Part shown: positions 1-9,632 of the stretch, piece after piece
Layout: the number at the start of each line of letters is the position of its first letter
Position numbering within the stretch: the stretch's first letter is position 1
NCBI GenBank assembly: GCA_022711765.1
Contig: JAKLEB010000002.1
Location: 1,308,620-1,372,619 of the forward strand
DNA from: Candidatus Krumholzibacteriota bacterium
Lineage (GTDB): Bacteria; Krumholzibacteriota; Krumholzibacteriia; LZORAL124-64-63
Length of the DNA: 64,000 nucleotides
Reading direction: 5' to 3'
Program-made: the position numbers and the translations under genes
The notes under the pieces: model-generated
Told to the model about the DNA's origin: nothing
The model's input: the letters and a program-made list of their open reading frames with translations, nothing else
The model's database searches: none

Positions 1-989
1 AGCCAGACCACGCTGAGGAACACGTACGTGTACGCCCAGAACACCGAGAGATTCGCCTCGATGAGGACGGGCCAGAAGCGGCGGTGCTCCCAGCGCAGGA
101 CCGTGCGCCAGTGGCGGTGCAGGACCTGGCTGAGCCCGAGCGCCCACCGCCGGCGCTGTCGCCACAACCCCTGCAGCGACTGCGGCACGTGCATCCACAT
201 CAAGGCGCGCGACTCGTAGCGGATGTCCCAGTGGCGGATCTGGAGCCGCCAGGTCAGGTCGATGTCCTCGGTCGCCATCTCGGGGCTGTAGTACCCCACG
301 TCCTGCAGCGCCTCGCGCCTGAAGATGCCGACCACGCCCGACATGGTCATGATCCGGCCCCAGACCCGCTGGGCGCGGCGCATGAGGGAGATGATGCTGG
401 CGAATTCGATGGCCTGCAGCTTGGCGAGGAAGCTCGTGCGGTTGGCGACGCGCGGGTTGCCGGTCACCCCGCCGACTCGCGGCGACTGGAAGTGGGGGAC
501 CATGGCCTTCAGGATGTCCGGATCCGGGACGGCGTCGGCGTCCATCACGAACAGCAGCTCGCCGTTGCACACCGGCAGCGCGTCGTTGAGCGCCATCGCC
601 TTGCCCTCGTTCACCCGCTTGCGGACGAGCCGGATCTCGCCGCGGGCGGCGAAGGGCTCGAGCAGCGCGAGCGTCGCGTCGGTCGAGCAGTCGTCGATCA
701 CGACGACCTCGTAATCCGGGTAGTCGACCGCGAGGACGCCGCGAACCGTGGCCTCGATGTTCGCCTCCTCGTTGTAGGCGGGAATCACGAAGCTCACGGG
801 GGGCAGCCGATCGAGGTGGTAGAACGCCTCGCGCTCCTCCGCCGGTTCCTGCTCGCGGCGGCGGTAGTAGATGATCGCCGTGTAGATCCACATCGCGCTG
901 GTGCCGATCGGATACCAGGCGAAGTACACCAGCAAGGCGAGGTACACCCAGGTGCTCTCGAATTCGACGATCAGATCGTAGAGGTTCAT
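1..989 (-). CDS. pgaC: PgaC-like family 2 glycosyltransferase (3' end outside window)
   Basis: Membrane processive glycosyltransferase, best matched to PgaC/IcaA, which polymerises UDP-GlcNAc into poly-beta-1,6-N-acetylglucosamine for biofilm matrix. The first 329 codons are visible. An N-terminal membrane segment (YLALLVYFAWYPIG) is followed by a GT-A domain with DDCSTD, the DxD motif DADA, EDIDLTW and the processivity motif QRRRW. A second membrane segment begins at the window edge. The start ATG overlaps the stop of the upstream pgaD-like gene (ATGA), so the two are translationally coupled. Family is clear; the exact polymer is inferred from the PgaD-like partner. A cellulose- or hyaluronan-type synthase is less likely. 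Confidence 0.85.
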   Translation of the reverse strand, partial: MNLYDLIVEFESTWVYLALLVYFAWYPIGTSAMWIYTAIIYYRRREQEPAEEREAFYHLDRLPPVSFVIPAYNEEANIEATVRGVLAVDYPDYEVVVIDDCSTDATLALLEPFAARGEIRLVRKRVNEGKAMALNDALPVCNGELLFVMDADAVPDPDILKAMVPHFQSPRVGGVTGNPRVANRTSFLAKLQAIEFASIISLMRRAQRVWGRIMTMSGVVGIFRREALQDVGYYSPEMATEDIDLTWRLQIRHWDIRYESRALMWMHVPQSLQGLWRQRRRWALGLSQVLHRHWRTVLRWEHRRFWPVLIEANLSVFWAYTYVFLSVVW

Positions 990-1357
990 GGCCGGCGCAC
1001 CGCCTCGGCCACCCGGTAGCGCTTGGCGCCGGCGTCGGCCTCGATGTCGATCACGCCCGCGGCGCGCAGCTCGCCGAGAGCGGGGTGCGTGATGGGACGG
1101 CCGATCGTATCGCGCTCGAGCTTCGGCGCGTCGGTCCCGGCGGCGCCGCACCGCCGGCCGGCGAACTTGCGCGCGAGCCGGAGGTTGTGGGCGACCCAGA
1201 CGACCGTGACCACGAGGCCCGCGACGACCAGGATCAGGAGCGTCTGCACCGCGCGCATGGTGCCCGGTCCGATCTCGCGGCCGAGCACGACGTACCAGTA
1301 GTAGCCGAAGAGGCACCACATGGCGGCGGACAGGATCAGGTGCAGGAGCGGGCGCAT
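986..1357 (-). CDS. pgaD: PgaD-like membrane subunit of polysaccharide synthase
   Basis: Small (123 aa) protein with two hydrophobic helices (about 3-25 and 36-60), then a short cytoplasmic tail. WVAHNLRL after the second helix resembles the W-x-x-x-N-x-x-R signature of PgaD, the partner that PgaC needs for synthesis. The ATG at 1357 was chosen because GAGGGG lies just upstream. A longer reading would add about 47 residues that do not look like a signal or membrane segment. It ends in an ATGA overlap with the glycosyltransferase. The assignment rests on topology, one motif and gene context. Confidence 0.7.
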   Translation of the reverse strand: MRPLLHLILSAAMWCLFGYYWYVVLGREIGPGTMRAVQTLLILVVAGLVVTVVWVAHNLRLARKFAGRRCGAAGTDAPKLERDTIGRPITHPALGELRAAGVIDIEADAGAKRYRVAEAVRRP

Positions 1358-1536
1358 CGTCACCCCTCGCGAGCGCGACCACGGCGAGCCCGGCCGGCGC
1401 GGCCGGGATCCCCACGTTTCTCCCGGGATCGGCAGCGCAAAGCTCGCCTTTAGCGCGCTCCGGCACAAGCCCGTCTTGGCCGGATGGAACGCTACCACGT
1501 TCTCACGATCGCGGAACCCCCAGACGCCGCCGCGGG

Positions 1537-1565
1537 TTGACCCCCGCCCGCCGCGTCGTTAGACT
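1537..1565 (+). promoter_or_regulatory. Sigma-70-type promoter of alaS
   Basis: TTGACC (1537-1542), 17 bases, TAGACT (1560-1565). It lies about 75 bases before the GTG start of alaS, in the divergent gap behind pgaD. The same TTGACC -35 recurs upstream of other operons in this window. Confidence 0.65.
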
Positions 1566-1639
1566 TCCGCTTCCCTGTGGGCCCGCCGCCTCCCGGCGCG
1601 CGGCCGCCGATTCGAGACTGAGAATCGAGGTAGCGACCC

Positions 1640-4348
1640 GTGAAGATCAGCGAGATCCGCGCGCGCTTCCTGGCGTTCTTCGCCGCTCATGACCACACGA
1701 TCGTCGCCTCGAGCACCCTGGTGCCCCAGGACGACCCGACCCTGCTGTTCACCAACGCGGGCATGAACCAGTTCAAGGCGGTGTTCACCGGGATCGAGAC
1801 CCGCGGGTACAAGCGCGCCGCGAGCTGCCAGAAGTGCATGCGCGTCTCGGGCAAGCACAACGACCTCGAGGAGGTGGGCAAGGACGCCCGCCACCACACG
1901 TTCTTCGAGATGCTCGGCAACTGGAGCTTCGGCGACTACGGCAAGGCCGAATCGCTGCGCTGGGGCCACGAGTTCCTGGTGAGGGACCTGGGCCTCGATC
2001 CCGATCGGCTCTGGTTCGCGGTCTACAAGGACGACGACGAGGCCTTCGCGGTGATCCACGAGCAGCTCGGCGTCCCGGCGGCGCGCATCCGGCGCCTCGG
2101 CGACCTCGCGCAGGGCGACGAGGAGAATTTCTGGTCGATGGGCGACACCGGTCCGTGCGGTCCCTGTGCCGAGATGTACTACGACCAGGGCGAGTCGATG
2201 CGCTGCGCCAATCCGGCCGGCTGCGCGGTCGGTGTCTGCGACTGCGACCGCTGGCTCGAGCTGTGGAACCACGTCTTCATGCAGTTCGACCGCGACGCGC
2301 AGGGCGCGCTCACGCCCCTGCCGATGCAGAGCGTCGATACCGGCCTCGGCCTCGAGCGCCTCGCGGCTGTGCTGCAGGGCGTCCAGAGCAACTACCAGAC
2401 GGACCTCTTCCAGGCCATCATCCGCCGGATGGCGGCGATCTGCGGCCGCGAGCCGCGCGGCGAGGACCTGATCAGCATGCAGGTCATCGCGGACCACGCC
2501 CGGGCCGTGGTCTTCACGATCACCGACGGCGCCGTGCCGAGCAACGAGGGCCGGGGCTACGTCGTGCGCCGCATCCTGCGACGCGCCGCCCGCCACGGCC
2601 ACCGGCTCGGCGTCGAGCGACCGTTCCTCCACAGCGTGGCGGAGACGGTCATCGACGAGATGGGCGACGCCTACCCGGAGCTGCGCGATCGCCGCGACCG
2701 CGTCCTGCCGGTGATCCGCCAGGAGGAGGAGCGGTTCCTGCGCACGCTCTCGGCCGGCCTGAAGATCTACGGCGAGATCCGCGACCGGATGCGCGCCGAG
2801 AAGCGCGCCGTCGTCTCGGGCGAGGAGGCGTTCAAGCTCCACGACACCTACGGTTTTCCGGTCGACCTCACGGCGGTGATGGCTGCCGAGGACGGATTCG
2901 GCGTCGACACCGAGGGGTTCGCCGCCTGCATGGAGCTGCAACGCGCCCAGAGCGGCAAGGAGCGGACCTTCATGCAGGGGATCGGCGCCTGGCAGCCGCT
3001 GCGCGCGGGCTCGGCGCTCCGCGGCCGCTTCACGGGCTACGACGAGCTGTGCGAGACGAGCGAGGTCCTGGCGATCCGGGCCGGCGGCGACGACGGCTGC
3101 GGACCGCTCGCGCACCTGCTCTGCGAGGTCACGCCGTTCTATCCCGAGGGCGGCGGCCAGGTCGGCGACACCGGCGCGGTCCGTCTCGCGGACGGCAGCG
3201 AGCTCGCGGTGATCCAGACGGTGAAGTCGGAGGAGGGACCGGCGCTGGTCGTGCGCGGCGAGCTGGACGAGCTGCGAGCCCGGCTGGGCGCCGGCGGTCC
3301 CGTCACCCTCGCGGTCGACGCGGCGCGGCGCTTGCCCACCATGCGGCATCACACGGCGACCCACCTCCTGCACGCCGCGCTGCGCCGCGTGCTGGGGCCC
3401 CACGTCGAGCAGGCCGGCAGCGAGGTCACGCCCGAGCGGCTGCGCTTCGACTTCCGGCACGACCGGCCGCTGACGCGCGACCAGATCGCGCGGGTCGAGG
3501 ACCTCGTGAACCGAGCCGTCCTCGACAACCAGCCCGTGCTGCGTCGCGACGACGTGCCCCTCGCGCAGGCCAGGGCGGCGGGCGCGATGGCGCTCTTCGG
3601 CGAGAAGTACGGGGACCGGGTCCGCATGATCGAGATCCCGGGCGGCTTCGCGCTCGCGCGGGAGCTCGGGTTGCCGGACGGGGACACCTTCAGCCTCGAG
3701 CTCTGCGGCGGCACCCACTGCGACGCCACCGGCGACGTCGGACCGTTCCGCATCACGAGCGAGGGCTCGGTCGCGGCGGGCGTGCGGCGAATCGAGGCCG
3801 TGGCTGGCGAGGCGGCGATCGCGTTGACCGGCGCCGATCGCGCTCAGCTCGCCGCGCTCGGCGACGTGCTCCGCCGCGAGGGCGGCGCCTACGCGACGCA
3901 GGTCCAGGCCCTGCAGGCCGAGCGCGACCAGCTCCGCCGCGAGCTCCAGCGGGCGCGGCACGCGTCGGCCCAGGACGGGCTGGCGGACGCCCTCGCTCGG
4001 CCGCAACAGGTGGGCGATGTGCGCCTCGTCGCGGTCGCGGTGCCGGCCGAGAACCGCGACGCTCTCCTGCAGCTGGGGGACCACGTCCGCGACCGACTGG
4101 GAGCGCGGGGGGTCGTCGTGCTGGGCGCGACCTGGGACGGAAAGGGGTCGCTGCTCGTGACGCTCACGCCGGACCTGGTCGAGCGCGGCGACCTGCACGC
4201 GGGCGATCTCGTGAAGGAGCTGGCGTCGCGCGCCGGCGGCCGCGGCGGCGGCAAGCCCAACACCGCCCAGGCCGGGCTGCCCGACGCGGCGTCGGTCGCC
4301 GTGGCCCTGGCCGCGGCCGGCGAGGTCCTCGCCGCGCGGACGCGGTAG
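1640..4348 (+). CDS. alaS: Alanyl-tRNA synthetase
   Basis: Charges tRNA-Ala in the cytoplasm and clears misacylated Ser/Gly-tRNA. At 902 residues it is full length. Class II catalytic core at the N-terminus (motif TNAGMNQFK, GDTGPCGPC), editing domain with HTATHLLH around residue 571 and CGGTHC at 689-694 for zinc, then a C-Ala/DHHA1 domain ending in a Gly-rich GGRGGGKPN stretch. The GTG start is supported by GAGG nine bases upstream and by the conserved N-terminus KISEIRARFLAFF. Monocistronic, convergent with the membrane-protein gene 25 bases downstream. Confidence 0.98.
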   Translation: MKISEIRARFLAFFAAHDHTIVASSTLVPQDDPTLLFTNAGMNQFKAVFTGIETRGYKRAASCQKCMRVSGKHNDLEEVGKDARHHTFFEMLGNWSFGDYGKAESLRWGHEFLVRDLGLDPDRLWFAVYKDDDEAFAVIHEQLGVPAARIRRLGDLAQGDEENFWSMGDTGPCGPCAEMYYDQGESMRCANPAGCAVGVCDCDRWLELWNHVFMQFDRDAQGALTPLPMQSVDTGLGLERLAAVLQGVQSNYQTDLFQAIIRRMAAICGREPRGEDLISMQVIADHARAVVFTITDGAVPSNEGRGYVVRRILRRAARHGHRLGVERPFLHSVAETVIDEMGDAYPELRDRRDRVLPVIRQEEERFLRTLSAGLKIYGEIRDRMRAEKRAVVSGEEAFKLHDTYGFPVDLTAVMAAEDGFGVDTEGFAACMELQRAQSGKERTFMQGIGAWQPLRAGSALRGRFTGYDELCETSEVLAIRAGGDDGCGPLAHLLCEVTPFYPEGGGQVGDTGAVRLADGSELAVIQTVKSEEGPALVVRGELDELRARLGAGGPVTLAVDAARRLPTMRHHTATHLLHAALRRVLGPHVEQAGSEVTPERLRFDFRHDRPLTRDQIARVEDLVNRAVLDNQPVLRRDDVPLAQARAAGAMALFGEKYGDRVRMIEIPGGFALARELGLPDGDTFSLELCGGTHCDATGDVGPFRITSEGSVAAGVRRIEAVAGEAAIALTGADRAQLAALGDVLRREGGAYATQVQALQAERDQLRRELQRARHASAQDGLADALARPQQVGDVRLVAVAVPAENRDALLQLGDHVRDRLGARGVVVLGATWDGKGSLLVTLTPDLVERGDLHAGDLVKELASRAGGRGGGKPNTAQAGLPDAASVAVALAAAGEVLAARTR

Positions 4349-4372
4349 CTGGCTCTTCCGTGCCGGCTCCCG

Positions 4373-5968
4373 CTACCCGACGGGCAGGCGGAGCGCCAGC
4401 AGGATCTGCTCGTCGCCGTGCAGTTCCAGGTCGCCGTAGCGCAGCGCCTCGACCGGCTCGGGCAACGCGCCCAGCTCGGCGGCGAGCGCTGTCCGCAAGC
4501 GCGGCCACTCCGACGCCGCGACGTACAGGGTCGCGCCTTTCTCCAGGGCCCGGCGCGCGTCCGCCACGGCGGCCAGGAAGACCGAGTGCTCGGGATCGTC
4601 GCGGTCGGACCGCTCGCCGGGGATTCCATGGACCAGGCGCGCATTCTGGAAGTAGACCGCGCACTGCCACACCCGGTCTTCCCGCAGGACCACGGCGTCG
4701 GCGGGCCCGGTCCGCCGCGCGAGGAACACGAGCAACGGCTGGCGATCGTCGTGCTCGTGGTGCCGGGGCAGGATGCCGCCGGCGAGGTTGAAGGCGGCGA
4801 TGGTCGCGATGAGCAGGGCCATCCCGGCGCCGGCCACGCGCGGCCGGCGCTCGGCGATCGCGCCCCAGCCGACGGACGCGAGCGCCAGCAGGCCGGGCAG
4901 CACCGGCGCCCAGAACTTCCGGTTGGACGGCTCCCACCACCCGGCGAAGAGCGAGGCGACCAGCACGAGCAGGGCCACGTTCACGAGCGCCCGGCGCTGG
5001 GGCGCCTCGCGCGCCCGCCACGCGCCGGGCGTCCGCACGATCGCGAGCAGGAAGATCAGCCCCGCCAGGGCGTATGGCGCGAGCCGGACGGCGAGGGCGA
5101 GATCGCGCGGCCGCTCGCCGAACAGGTACGGCTTGAGCGGCGTCCCCGTCAGCAGCGCCGACGCCAGGCCCCGCGGCACGTCCGCAGAGACGAGCAGTCG
5201 CAACGATCCGCACCGTCCCGCGAACTCCTCGGCGTAACTGGTGAACCAGTGGCCGAGGGCGCCCGGCGAAAGGTCGGCGGCAGCCCAGGCGCCGGCCACC
5301 AGGTAGCAGCCGAGGACCCCGCCCGCCGCGAGCCCCAGGGTGAGCGCGCCGAGTCGCAGGCGCCGTCCAGGTCGAGCCTCGCGGGCGAGCATCCAGGCCA
5401 GAAGCGGCGCCCAGAGGACCAGCGACTGGTGCACCGCCACGCCGCCGACGATCGTCGCGGCCAGGGCGACAGCCGTGCGCGCCGCCGGCGGGTTGGTCCG
5501 GCCGCGTCCGGGCAGCGCGGCGGCCCACAGCAGGCTGGCGGATCCGAAGAACGCATACAGCGGCACGCCCTCGGCCTGGGTCGCGTAGAACCAGGGCAGG
5601 AAGCTGACGGCGAGCACGGACCACCAGAGCAGCGCCTGCAGCCGATCGCGGGCCAGCGTCTCGAAGAGACGCAGCGCGACGCCGAGCGCGCCCAGGCTGA
5701 CGACGAGGTTGAGCGCCTGGAAGGGGATAACCGCGCGCCCGGGCCAGCCGAACCACTCCCAGGTCCGCCACCAGCCGCGCCAGAGCAGTTCGAGCGCGAC
5801 GTGATGCGGGTGCAGGAGGCTGCGCCAGTGCGCGAATTCGGCGCCCCAGAGGTAGTAGAGGCTGTCGATCGTGAACATGTGCTGGTGAGGCAGCAGGTAT
5901 AACAGCCCCACTCCCGTCAGGACGAGCAAGCGCCAGCTCACCGGCACGTTTGACGGTCTTGCACGCAT
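4373..5968 (-). CDS. Polytopic membrane protein, GT-C glycosyltransferase-like
   Basis: A 531-residue protein with about ten or more hydrophobic helices and a soluble C-terminal portion of about 120 residues. An acidic motif after the first helix (IDSLYYLWGAEF) followed by a basic/aromatic loop (LHPHH) is the layout of GT-C enzymes that use lipid-linked sugars, where the first periplasmic loop carries the catalytic Asp. No family could be named with confidence. The ATG at 5968 was chosen because the next residues run into a membrane helix, while the upstream frame is Arg/Pro-rich and non-protein-like. It may be cotranscribed with the DJ-1 gene 100 bases upstream. Confidence 0.7.
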   Translation of the reverse strand: MRARPSNVPVSWRLLVLTGVGLLYLLPHQHMFTIDSLYYLWGAEFAHWRSLLHPHHVALELLWRGWWRTWEWFGWPGRAVIPFQALNLVVSLGALGVALRLFETLARDRLQALLWWSVLAVSFLPWFYATQAEGVPLYAFFGSASLLWAAALPGRGRTNPPAARTAVALAATIVGGVAVHQSLVLWAPLLAWMLAREARPGRRLRLGALTLGLAAGGVLGCYLVAGAWAAADLSPGALGHWFTSYAEEFAGRCGSLRLLVSADVPRGLASALLTGTPLKPYLFGERPRDLALAVRLAPYALAGLIFLLAIVRTPGAWRAREAPQRRALVNVALLVLVASLFAGWWEPSNRKFWAPVLPGLLALASVGWGAIAERRPRVAGAGMALLIATIAAFNLAGGILPRHHEHDDRQPLLVFLARRTGPADAVVLREDRVWQCAVYFQNARLVHGIPGERSDRDDPEHSVFLAAVADARRALEKGATLYVAASEWPRLRTALAAELGALPEPVEALRYGDLELHGDEQILLALRLPVG

Positions 5969-6069
5969 CGCCGCCAAGGATCTCCCATCGACCGGGCGAG
6001 AGAAGACAACAGCGTGCAAACTAGCACGGATGGCGCCGATCGTTGAAGTGTTTTCTCGAGCGACGGCTC

Positions 6070-6630
6070 TCAGTCGGCCGCCAGCAGCGGGCCGGCGACG
6101 CGCGCCCGGACGCTCGCGCCCGCGAGCTGTTCGACCAGGGCGAGGGCGAACTCGAGCGCGGTCCCCGGCCCGCGGCTCGTGACCAGCGACCCGTCCACCA
6201 CGACGGGATCGCGGCGCAGCTGCCCTGCCGGCAGGCGGTCCGCCAGGGCCGGGAAGCACGTCGCCGCGCGCCCGTCGAGCAGGCCGTGGTGCAGCAGCAC
6301 CACGACCGGCGCGGCGCAGATCGCGCCGATGAGGGCGCCACGCGCGTGCTGGCCGCGCAGGAGCGCCGTCAGCGCCGGCGAGTCGCGCAGGTGGGCGGCG
6401 CCGGGCAGGCCGCCCGGCAACGCGATCAGGTCGAAGGTCTGGCCGGCGAGATCGTCGAGCAGCCGGTCGGCGACCAGGCGCACGCCGCGCGAGCAGGTGA
6501 CCGCGAGGTCGGCGCCGACCGCGGCGACCGTGACCGTGATGCCGGCACGGCGCAGCGTGTCGACGACCGTGACGGCCTCGATCTCCTCCGTGCCGTCGGC
6601 GACGGGCACGAGCGCGGTGAGAGTCGACAT
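6070..6630 (-). CDS. DJ-1/PfpI family protein
   Basis: A 186-residue single-domain protein of the DJ-1/ThiJ/PfpI superfamily (YajL branch), proposed deglycases, chaperones or redox stress proteins. It shows the acidic GTEEIEAV motif near residue 15, the LPGG strand turn and the nucleophile elbow AICAAP with its reactive Cys. Length is typical. It lies 74 bases downstream of the hexaheme cytochrome gene on the same strand and is probably transcribed with it. The substrate cannot be told from sequence. Confidence 0.9.
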   Translation of the reverse strand: MSTLTALVPVADGTEEIEAVTVVDTLRRAGITVTVAAVGADLAVTCSRGVRLVADRLLDDLAGQTFDLIALPGGLPGAAHLRDSPALTALLRGQHARGALIGAICAAPVVVLLHHGLLDGRAATCFPALADRLPAGQLRRDPVVVDGSLVTSRGPGTALEFALALVEQLAGASVRARVAGPLLAAD

Positions 6631-6704
6631 GGCAGGCCTCCGCTCGCGGGTTCCGCGGACAACCTAGCGCGAGCCGACCGTTCCGCCCAGCGGGCTCGCC
6701 GGGA

Positions 6705-8189
6705 TCACGGCGCCCGGCCGGTGAACTCCGCCTGCAGATAGACGTGCATCGCCGAGTCGGGCTGCGCCGGGCGCACGGGCTCGAGGTACTGGAACGGCGA
6801 GGGGCTCTCGAACGCCAGCAGCGAGTGGCAGAGCGTGCAGTCGGAGCTGATCGCTCGACCCGAATCGTCGACCAGGTCCTGGTTGTGGCAGCGGAAGCAC
6901 CCCGCCCGGCCCTGGCGGTGGCCCAGGTGGCTGGGGTAGGTGCCCCAGTCGACGTTCATCTGCGGATGCACGTTCCGCGCGTGCGCAGCCGCGAGCGCGC
7001 GCGCCATCTCGTCCAGACCGGCCGGATGCCGCGCGAGCGCGCGGGGATCCTGGCGCCGGTAGAAGGCGCGCAGGGCCCCGGCGATGGCGGCCTCGCGATC
7101 CGCGTCGCGGGGGACCGTCGTCGCGATCGCCGCGAGCGCCGCCGCCTTGGCCCAGGGCAACGTGCGGTCGAGCGTACCGTCGGCCAGGAGCTCGTCGACC
7201 ACGTCCTCGGCCTGCCGGTAGACGTGCGTCGCCCGATTGTGGCAATCGATGCAGTCCAGGGTGCGCGCGGCCGGCGGTGCCGCGTCCCGGGGGATCGCCC
7301 GCCGGTTCGTGAAGCGGTGGTAGCGATCGCCACGCTTGACCTCGACCCAGTCGATCACGAGCCGGCTCTCGTCGAGCGCCTGGTAGCGGACCTCGTTGTC
7401 GGCGGCCACGTGCCAGTGGATCTTCCCGGCCTGCCCGCCGGCGCCCACCTTCAAGGCGAGGGTCGTGAATCGCGGGGTCGACTGCTCGTCCGCGGCGAAC
7501 CGGGCGATGGTCTTGATGCGGTCGCCGTAGAACTTGTCCGGCCAGTGACACTTCTCGCAGGTCTCGCGCGCGGGCCGCAACGTGGTGACGGGGGTCGGGA
7601 TGGGCCGGCGGTAGCCGCCGACGGTCACGAGCCACATCTGGCGCAGCCCGTTGAGCTTCGCGTCGATCAACGCGTCGGCGCCCTCGCCGACGTGGCACTC
7701 CACGCATGGCACGTGGGCGTGCGGGCTCGACTGGTAGGTGACCCATTCCGGGTTCATGACCGCGTGGCAGGTCGTGCCGCAGAACTCGGGCGTGTCCATG
7801 TGATGCAGGATCGCCGCGCCGCCGAACCCGAGGAACAGCAGGTTGACCACGGTCAGCCCGGCGATCGTCAGGGCCAGGCTCGAGCCGAATGGGCTGGCCT
7901 GGACCAGGCCCGGCGGGAACTGCGTCCGCAGCAACTCGGCGGTCGACAGTCCGGTGCGCCGCTGGAGACGCCGCCAGCCCACGGGGATCAGGAGCAACCC
8001 GGCCACGAAGACGCCAGGCAGCGCGAGGAAGGTGAGCAGCCCGGCGTAGCTGTTGCCGAGCACCCCGGCCGCCTGCAAGAGCAGCAGGAAGACGAGCAGC
8101 AGGAACGAGCTGGTCGTCAACGCCACGCCGAGGGTTCCCGTCCGGGTCGTGGACAGACCTTTCAGGAACGCGCGCATCCGCCACAGCAT
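6705..8189 (-). CDS. NapC/NirT-type membrane-anchored hexaheme cytochrome c
   Basis: Quinol-oxidising type cytochrome, 494 residues. Two or three hydrophobic helices (about 20-40, 48-70, 102-127) anchor a periplasmic domain. Six CxxCH haem sites start at C137, C162, C211, C313, C431 and C451. The first two, in the context CGTTCHAVM and CVECH, are NapC/NirT-like; the last two extend beyond the classic tetraheme. Start ATG 8189 follows GAGAGGA by a few bases. The gene begins 21 bases after the octaheme HAO-like gene, so the pair probably forms a quinol-to-periplasm electron conduit. Direction of flow is inferred from NapC relatives. Confidence 0.9.
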   Translation of the reverse strand: MLWRMRAFLKGLSTTRTGTLGVALTTSSFLLLVFLLLLQAAGVLGNSYAGLLTFLALPGVFVAGLLLIPVGWRRLQRRTGLSTAELLRTQFPPGLVQASPFGSSLALTIAGLTVVNLLFLGFGGAAILHHMDTPEFCGTTCHAVMNPEWVTYQSSPHAHVPCVECHVGEGADALIDAKLNGLRQMWLVTVGGYRRPIPTPVTTLRPARETCEKCHWPDKFYGDRIKTIARFAADEQSTPRFTTLALKVGAGGQAGKIHWHVAADNEVRYQALDESRLVIDWVEVKRGDRYHRFTNRRAIPRDAAPPAARTLDCIDCHNRATHVYRQAEDVVDELLADGTLDRTLPWAKAAALAAIATTVPRDADREAAIAGALRAFYRRQDPRALARHPAGLDEMARALAAAHARNVHPQMNVDWGTYPSHLGHRQGRAGCFRCHNQDLVDDSGRAISSDCTLCHSLLAFESPSPFQYLEPVRPAQPDSAMHVYLQAEFTGRAP

Positions 8190-8209
8190 GGTCGGTTCCT
8201 CTCGTGCGG

Positions 8210-9538
8210 CTACTGGCCGAGCGGTCCCTCGAACATGTCGGCGTAGAGCTTCGCCATGGCCCCGGACTTGATGTCGGCCTTGATGTCGGCGGTCGGCCGG
8301 TTCAGCCAGACGTGGAACTCGTCGGCCAGGACCTCCGCGATGGCCTGGTCGAGCTCCGCGTCGTGGAACTCGCGCAGCTCGGGGATGAACTCGAAATAGA
8401 AGTGCTTGCCGACCTCGTAGATGCCGTGCCACCAGGTGTAGTCCGGGCCCATCATCGCCGCGCCGTGGCGGGCGCGGCGGCCCTCGTGATGCCAGATCTC
8501 CCAGTACGTCCACTCGTACTCGTTGCTGAACTCGGCCTTGCCGCCGCCGAGGCCCTTGCGCTTGGCGATGTCGTACAGGCGGCCTGCCGGCTTGGCGAAT
8601 TTCTCGTTGTAGAGGTTGACCAGGCCGTCGTACTGCGCGTAGTGGCCGTCGATGAAACCCTGGCCGTGGCAGGCGCGGCAGACGTCCTGCATGTTCTGGC
8701 GCCGGACCTGCCAGTTCGGCAGCGTCTTGGACACGGGCGGCCGCAGGGTCCAGCTGATCCGCTCGCCGACCTCGTGCGTCACCGGCTGCGTGCGCGTCGC
8801 GGACATGTGGCAGGTCGCGCAGGTGGGGGCCTCGAAATAGTCGACGCCGACGACCCAGCGGTCGCTCTCGATGTTCATCTCGTCGAGGTGGGTGTAGTAG
8901 GCGTTGCCGTGCTTGCTCTCCTCGTAGATCTCCTTCTGCGGGTGATCCGGGCCGAGGTGGCACTTGGCGCACGCCTCGGGCTTGCGGGCCTGCGCGACGT
9001 CGAAGGAGTGCCGCGCGTGGCAGGCGGTGCAGGATCCCTTGCTCCCGTCGGGGTTGAGGCGGCCGATGCCCGAGTTCGGCCAGCTCAGGCGGCTCAGCTT
9101 GTTGGGCGAGGCGGGGTCGATCTTGACCTTGCCGCCGTGACAGCTCTCGCAGCCGGCGACGGCCGCGGGCTGGCCGCCGGTCGCATGGGCGAGGTAGGCG
9201 TCGTTGGAGTCGAGGATCTCGCCGGCGGTCGCGTGATGGCTCTTCTGGACCTGCTCGGCCTCCTTCGCGTGGCACTGGCCGCAGTCGCGCGGGGTCACGA
9301 GGGTCGCGATGTGGGCGCCCTCGTGCGGGAACGCGTCGCTCTCGCCGGCGGCGGCGCCGTGGCAGTCGAGGCAGGTGACCCCGGCCGAGCCGTGGTTGCT
9401 GGCGAACCACTGCTTGTAGAGCCCCGGTGTCTTCTCCTTGTGGCAGGTCATGCACTTGCCGGCGGGGCTGTCCGCTTCGGCGGCGATGGCGCCAGCCACC
9501 ACCGAGCAGAGGCCGATCAGTAGGATGACTCGCTTCAT
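8210..9538 (-). CDS. Octaheme cytochrome c, hydroxylamine oxidoreductase (HAO)-like
   Basis: Secreted 442-residue cytochrome with an N-terminal signal peptide (cut near GAIAA/EAD). It has exactly eight CxxCH sites, starting at C29, C56, C86, C130, C170, C190, C240 and C287, and a haem-free C-terminus with the HAO-like stretch PDYTWWHGIYEV around 365-376. No CxxCK site is present, so it is not NrfA. The HAO family includes hydroxylamine/hydrazine oxidases and reductive forms (epsilon-HAO nitrite reductases) paired with a NapC-type donor. The NapC-like gene directly downstream favours a reductive role. Whether the cross-linking Tyr of true HAO is present was not settled. An FNR-type palindrome lies about 95 bases upstream. 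Confidence 0.88.
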   Translation of the reverse strand: MKRVILLIGLCSVVAGAIAAEADSPAGKCMTCHKEKTPGLYKQWFASNHGSAGVTCLDCHGAAAGESDAFPHEGAHIATLVTPRDCGQCHAKEAEQVQKSHHATAGEILDSNDAYLAHATGGQPAAVAGCESCHGGKVKIDPASPNKLSRLSWPNSGIGRLNPDGSKGSCTACHARHSFDVAQARKPEACAKCHLGPDHPQKEIYEESKHGNAYYTHLDEMNIESDRWVVGVDYFEAPTCATCHMSATRTQPVTHEVGERISWTLRPPVSKTLPNWQVRRQNMQDVCRACHGQGFIDGHYAQYDGLVNLYNEKFAKPAGRLYDIAKRKGLGGGKAEFSNEYEWTYWEIWHHEGRRARHGAAMMGPDYTWWHGIYEVGKHFYFEFIPELREFHDAELDQAIAEVLADEFHVWLNRPTADIKADIKSGAMAKLYADMFEGPLGQ

Positions 9539-9632
9539 GGCTTCGGACTCCCGGTCAAGGACGTGGGGTGACGGTCGTTCGCGGATGAAACGGCCGACGG
9601 ACCGTCCGGCTCAAGGCCGGATCACGGCGGAC

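Noticed and set aside
1559..4198. Open frame of 879 codons antisense to alaS
   Set aside because: Its translation is Arg/Ala/Glu-rich without motifs. High third-position GC in alaS keeps stops out of the antisense frame.
8210..9538. NrfA-type ammonia-forming nitrite reductase
   Set aside because: No CxxCK haem site, and eight rather than five haem sites; the HAO family fits better.
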